This document shows, piece after piece, positions 5,593-8,278 of a stretch of DNA of 8,278 nt. The notes below the pieces were generated by a model. The model had not been told where the DNA came from, did not search any database, and saw only the letters and a list, made by a program, of their open reading frames with translations. Numbering within the stretch: position 1 is the stretch's first letter; each line of letters begins with the position of its first letter. Origin of the DNA: a bacterium (GTDB taxonomy: Bacteria > NPL-UPA2 > JAGMAN01); the NCBI GenBank assembly GCA_023130215.1, contig JAGMAN010000017.1, forward strand, positions 1 through 8,278, read 5' to 3'. The position numbers were made by a program, and so were the translations under genes.

Positions 5593-6408
5593 TCAGAAAT
5601 TATCCTTGGCATATTCTACCGCATTCTTAAAAATTTGCAAACCATCTCCATGCTCCGGAACCTGGGCACCCTGCCTTTTCAGCCTTTCCCATTCCCTGGT
5701 CCAGTTGGGATGATTGGTAAAATAGAGGTATCTCTCCGGATGAGGCATCATGCCAAATATTCTCCCGGTAGAGTCACAGATGCCCGCAATGTCATTCAGA
5801 GAGCCATTTGGATTGTAAGGGAATTTACCATTGGCTGCCTGACCATTCGGCCGAGCATATTTAAAGACTATCTGGCCATCCTCTTCCAGCCTCTTTAAGA
5901 CATCATCCCCGGCAAAGAACTTTCCCTCGCCGTGGGCCACTGGAAGATAAAATCTCTTTATTCCCCTGGTAAAGATACACTTATCATCTTCAGCTCTCAA
6001 GTGAACCCATCTATCTTCAAATCTACCGGAATCGTTAAAGGTAAGAGTAGCCCGTTGTGTTCTGTAGCCTCCGTCAAAACCAGGCAGCAGGCCAGATTTG
6101 ACCATTACCTGGAAACCATTGCAGATTCCAATCACAAGTTTCCCTGCGCCGATGAATCTCTGAAGCTCATCCCCCAAATAGGTCTTCATCTTATTAGATA
6201 AGACCCTTCCTGAGGCAATATCATCCCCATAAGAGAACCCTCCCGGAAGAGCTAAGATCTGGTAGTTAGCCAAACTTTCCTGCCGCAGTATTAAGTCGTT
6301 TATGTGCACTCTCTTAGCCTCAGCTCCCGCCAGTCTGAAAGCCGCCTCCGTCTCCCAGTCGCAGTTAATACCATAACCTATTAAAACTAAAGCTCTTACC
6401 TTTTTCAT
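5593..6408 (-). CDS. purQ: Phosphoribosylformylglycinamidine synthase, glutaminase subunit PurQ
   Basis: PurQ releases ammonia from glutamine for PurL, which makes FGAM from FGAR in the fourth step of IMP synthesis. The 271-residue protein is a class I glutamine amidotransferase. LALPGGFSYGDDIASGR (52-68) is a conserved PurQ motif; GICNGFQ (94-100) carries the nucleophile Cys96; VAHGEGKFF (157-165) is also conserved; MPHPER (221-226) holds the triad residues His223 and Glu225. The opening GYGINCDWE replaces the FPGSNCD of the Bacillus-type enzyme. At 271 residues it is longer than the Bacillus form of about 227 and has a C-terminal extension after HPER. The ATG at 6408 follows the purL stop by 1 nt with no good ribosome site, which suggests translational coupling. 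No separate PurS is seen, as expected with a long PurL. Arginine codons are AGA/AGG in about 17 of 20 cases, unlike the left half of the window. Confidence 0.95.
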   Translation of the reverse strand: MKKVRALVLIGYGINCDWETEAAFRLAGAEAKRVHINDLILRQESLANYQILALPGGFSYGDDIASGRVLSNKMKTYLGDELQRFIGAGKLVIGICNGFQVMVKSGLLPGFDGGYRTQRATLTFNDSGRFEDRWVHLRAEDDKCIFTRGIKRFYLPVAHGEGKFFAGDDVLKRLEEDGQIVFKYARPNGQAANGKFPYNPNGSLNDIAGICDSTGRIFGMMPHPERYLYFTNHPNWTREWERLKRQGAQVPEHGDGLQIFKNAVEYAKDNF

Positions 6409-6409
6409 T

Positions 6410-8278
6410 TCACCATCTCAAGGTCCTTTTATAAGCTTCTTTCAATTTATCGACATCCGCTTTTATAATAATATCATGATGATTTTTGATTTTTTTATTC
6501 AGTCCCCTAACAGTGAATTCTCCATCTTCTGTTACCTGGCCAATATGGGCGAAGACATTTCCCTTCATCAGTGTTTCAAATTCGTCTTTCTTCTGCGCCG
6601 ATACGGTGACTACGAACCTACCTTGAGATTCTGAGAAGAGCAGTTTATCATTCCTTCCAAGATTATCCGCCGGCACCTTGGCTAAGTCCACATCCATCCC
6701 CAGACCACCAGCAAAGGCAGTTTCCGCCAGAGCCATCCCTAAACCGCCATCCGAGCAGCCGTGCGCTGATGCAACCAGTCCCCTATTCACTGCCTCACTT
6801 AAGGCTTGATATAATTTTCTTGCCTTCCCAACATCTACTTTTGGAACTTTGTTCCCAATGAACCTTTTGCCAGTGAGCTTCTCCCCTATGAGGGCATAAT
6901 ATTCTGAAGCTCCTAATTCGTCCACAGTCTCTCCTAAAATATAGACTAAATCGCCGGGCATCTTGGCGTCCATAGTCACGCATTTGCGGACATCTTCTGT
7001 TATCCCCAAAGCAGAGATCAACAAAGTAGGAGGAACAGATATCTTAACCGGCCCATTCTGGGCATCAAACCCATTGAAGTCATTGAACATGCTATCCTTC
7101 CCGGAAATAAATGGTGCTCCAAAACCGGTGGCGCAGTCATAACAGGCCTGAGCGGCCCTCTTAAGCTGAGCCAGTCTCCCCGGCTCGTTGGAACTTGACC
7201 AGCAAAAGTTATCCAGGAGCGCTATTCTTCTTAGGGTGCCACCGATAGCAATGACATTTCTCACGGCTTCATCAATACAGCAGGCAGCCATGTGGTAGGT
7301 ATCTATATCGCTGTAGTTTGGCTTTATGGCGGTGGTGATAATAATTCCCTGCCAGGAATGAGTCAGTGGCTTTATCACGCTTGCATGGCTATGGACATCA
7401 TTCCCCACCCCCACCAGTGGCTTTATCACGGAAGCGCCCTGCACTTCGTGGTCATACTGTCTGACCACATATTCCTTGCTACAGATGTTGAGACGGGAGA
7501 GCATCTCTTTCAACGTAGTCGTCAGGTCCCCCGGCTCCCGGAACTGGGGCTCTTCCTCTCTTTCAACCTTCCATCTTCCCTTCATCTTCCTCTGGGGTAG
7601 GCCCTGGTGCAAGAAGTTCATATCAACAGACATGATTGTTTTACCCTGATACTTCACCTGGCATTTTCCACTGTCAGTAAACTGTCCAAGGGCGGTTACC
7701 TCTACCCCCCACTTCTCAGCCAACTTCTGGAAACTCTCCAGTTTCTCCGGCTCTATGGCTAAAGTCATCCTCTCCTGGGCCTCGCTCACCCATATTTCCC
7801 AGGGGTCCAATCCTTCATACTTCAGTGGTGCATTGGTCAGGTCAACCGAACATCCACCACTCTCCCGGCCCATTTCACCTATTGAACAGGAAAGCCCTCC
7901 CGCTCCGTTATCGGTGATACTATTATATAGTCCAAGGTCACGAGCCTCTATGAGCATATCATGCATCTTCTTCTGAGTTATGGGGTCACCAATCTGAACA
8001 GCGGTAGCCGGGCTTCCCGCATGGAGGCTCTCGGAAGAGAAGGTAGCTCCATGAATTCCATCCTTGCCTATTCGTCCTCCGGCCATGACGATGAGGTCAC
8101 CCGGTCTTGCCTGCTTGGTGTGGGATGGCTCACCCTTTATTTGAGCAGGCATCATCCCCAGTGTCCCCACATAGACCAATGGCTTACCCAAGTAACGCTC
8201 ATCAAACCTTAAGAATCCCCAGGCAGTGGGAATCCCTGATTTATTTCCACCATCTTCTACTCCCTTCCTCACTCCTTC
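6410..8278 (-). CDS. purL: Phosphoribosylformylglycinamidine synthase PurL, C-terminal part
   Basis: This is the ATP-dependent synthetase subunit that converts FGAR to FGAM with ammonia supplied by PurQ. The frame is open to the window edge, so 622 residues are present and the N-terminus lies beyond 8278. Numbering from the GTG codon at 8272, visible motifs are GVEDGGNKSGIPT (4-16), DNGAGGLSCSIGEMG (121-135), QYDHEVQGASVIKPL (272-286), DTYHMAACCIDEAVRNV (324-340), DNFCW (354-358), PFISGKDSMFND (387-398), VPPTLLISALG (413-423) and SDGGLGMALAETAFAGGLG (507-525). These are the tandem AIR-synthase-type halves of PurL. The sequence resembles the long PurL type of nearly 1000 residues. In that case about a third is missing here, including the catalytic His region. 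No true start is visible; the GTG at 8272 is internal. The stop overlaps the purQ start region with a 1-nt gap. Confidence 0.95.
   Translation of the reverse strand, partial: EGVRKGVEDGGNKSGIPTAWGFLRFDERYLGKPLVYVGTLGMMPAQIKGEPSHTKQARPGDLIVMAGGRIGKDGIHGATFSSESLHAGSPATAVQIGDPITQKKMHDMLIEARDLGLYNSITDNGAGGLSCSIGEMGRESGGCSVDLTNAPLKYEGLDPWEIWVSEAQERMTLAIEPEKLESFQKLAEKWGVEVTALGQFTDSGKCQVKYQGKTIMSVDMNFLHQGLPQRKMKGRWKVEREEEPQFREPGDLTTTLKEMLSRLNICSKEYVVRQYDHEVQGASVIKPLVGVGNDVHSHASVIKPLTHSWQGIIITTAIKPNYSDIDTYHMAACCIDEAVRNVIAIGGTLRRIALLDNFCWSSSNEPGRLAQLKRAAQACYDCATGFGAPFISGKDSMFNDFNGFDAQNGPVKISVPPTLLISALGITEDVRKCVTMDAKMPGDLVYILGETVDELGASEYYALIGEKLTGKRFIGNKVPKVDVGKARKLYQALSEAVNRGLVASAHGCSDGGLGMALAETAFAGGLGMDVDLAKVPADNLGRNDKLLFSESQGRFVVTVSAQKKDEFETLMKGNVFAHIGQVTEDGEFTVRGLNKKIKNHHDIIIKADVDKLKEAYKRTLRW
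7364..7430 (-). repeat. 16-bp direct repeat inside purL
   Basis: CAGTGGCTTTATCACG occurs at 7364-7379 and again at 7415-7430, 51 bp apart and in the same frame. The protein therefore carries ASVIKPL twice (280-286 and 297-303, numbering from the GTG at 8272). The intervening bases are not repeated. The PurL family has two related motifs at these places, so the repeat may reflect real homology made identical by chance or by local gene conversion. Confidence 0.7.

Noticed and set aside
7292-7600. Plus-strand open frame of 102 codons opposite purL
   Set aside because: It lies wholly antisense to a strongly conserved PurL segment, has no recognisable domain and looks like a shadow of the coding strand. 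The same applies to the other plus-strand frames (1328-1618, 2703-2924, 4352-4600, 4730-5095, 5240-5491, 5635-5898, 5932-6201, 7755-7976, 7961-8212).

Overview
The window is a stretch of bacterial DNA in which every supported gene lies on the minus strand. The bacterial assignment rests on a bS21 ribosomal protein gene, Shine-Dalgarno sequences and a near-consensus sigma-70-type promoter. The taxon cannot be fixed from the sequence. A long-type PurL, a separate PurQ of about 270 residues and an archaeal-type phosphoglycerate mutase would suit several uncultured bacterial phyla, but that is only an impression.

Read in the direction of transcription (right to left), the right half (8278 to 3796) is a housekeeping block. 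It starts with the C-terminal two thirds of purL (purine synthesis, FGAM synthase), followed by purQ (its glutaminase subunit) 1 nt later. Next comes a sigma-70-type promoter (TTGACA, 17 nt, TACAAT) directly after the purQ stop. It drives rpsU (bS21), apgM (cofactor-independent phosphoglycerate mutase, overlapping rpsU by 14 nt) and a small GlnB/PII-like protein starting with TTG 9 nt after apgM.

The left half (3783 to 1) is a carbohydrate-utilisation block. It holds the C-terminal remnant of a GH4 family glycosidase, a Gfo/Idh/MocA oxidoreductase with a cysteine-rich insertion, an L-fucose/L-arabinose isomerase-like protein, and the N-terminal 220 residues of a DUF4432 (aldose 1-epimerase-like) protein. 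The last three look like a small operon. There is a candidate extended -10 promoter before the oxidoreductase, and a 14-bp palindrome overlapping another candidate -10 before the DUF4432 gene.

The most notable point is the join between the halves, at about 3750-3795. The GH4 gene has lost roughly its N-terminal 70 percent, and its reading frame begins only a few codons after the stop of the PII-like gene. Arginine codon choice also changes across this point: purQ and purL use mostly AGA/AGG, while the oxidoreductase and isomerase-like genes use mostly CGN. The two halves therefore appear to have different histories, through recombination or horizontal transfer, or through a chimeric assembly. 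I see no CRISPR array, complete mobile element, rRNA or tRNA. No stretch longer than about 90 bp lacks a gene.
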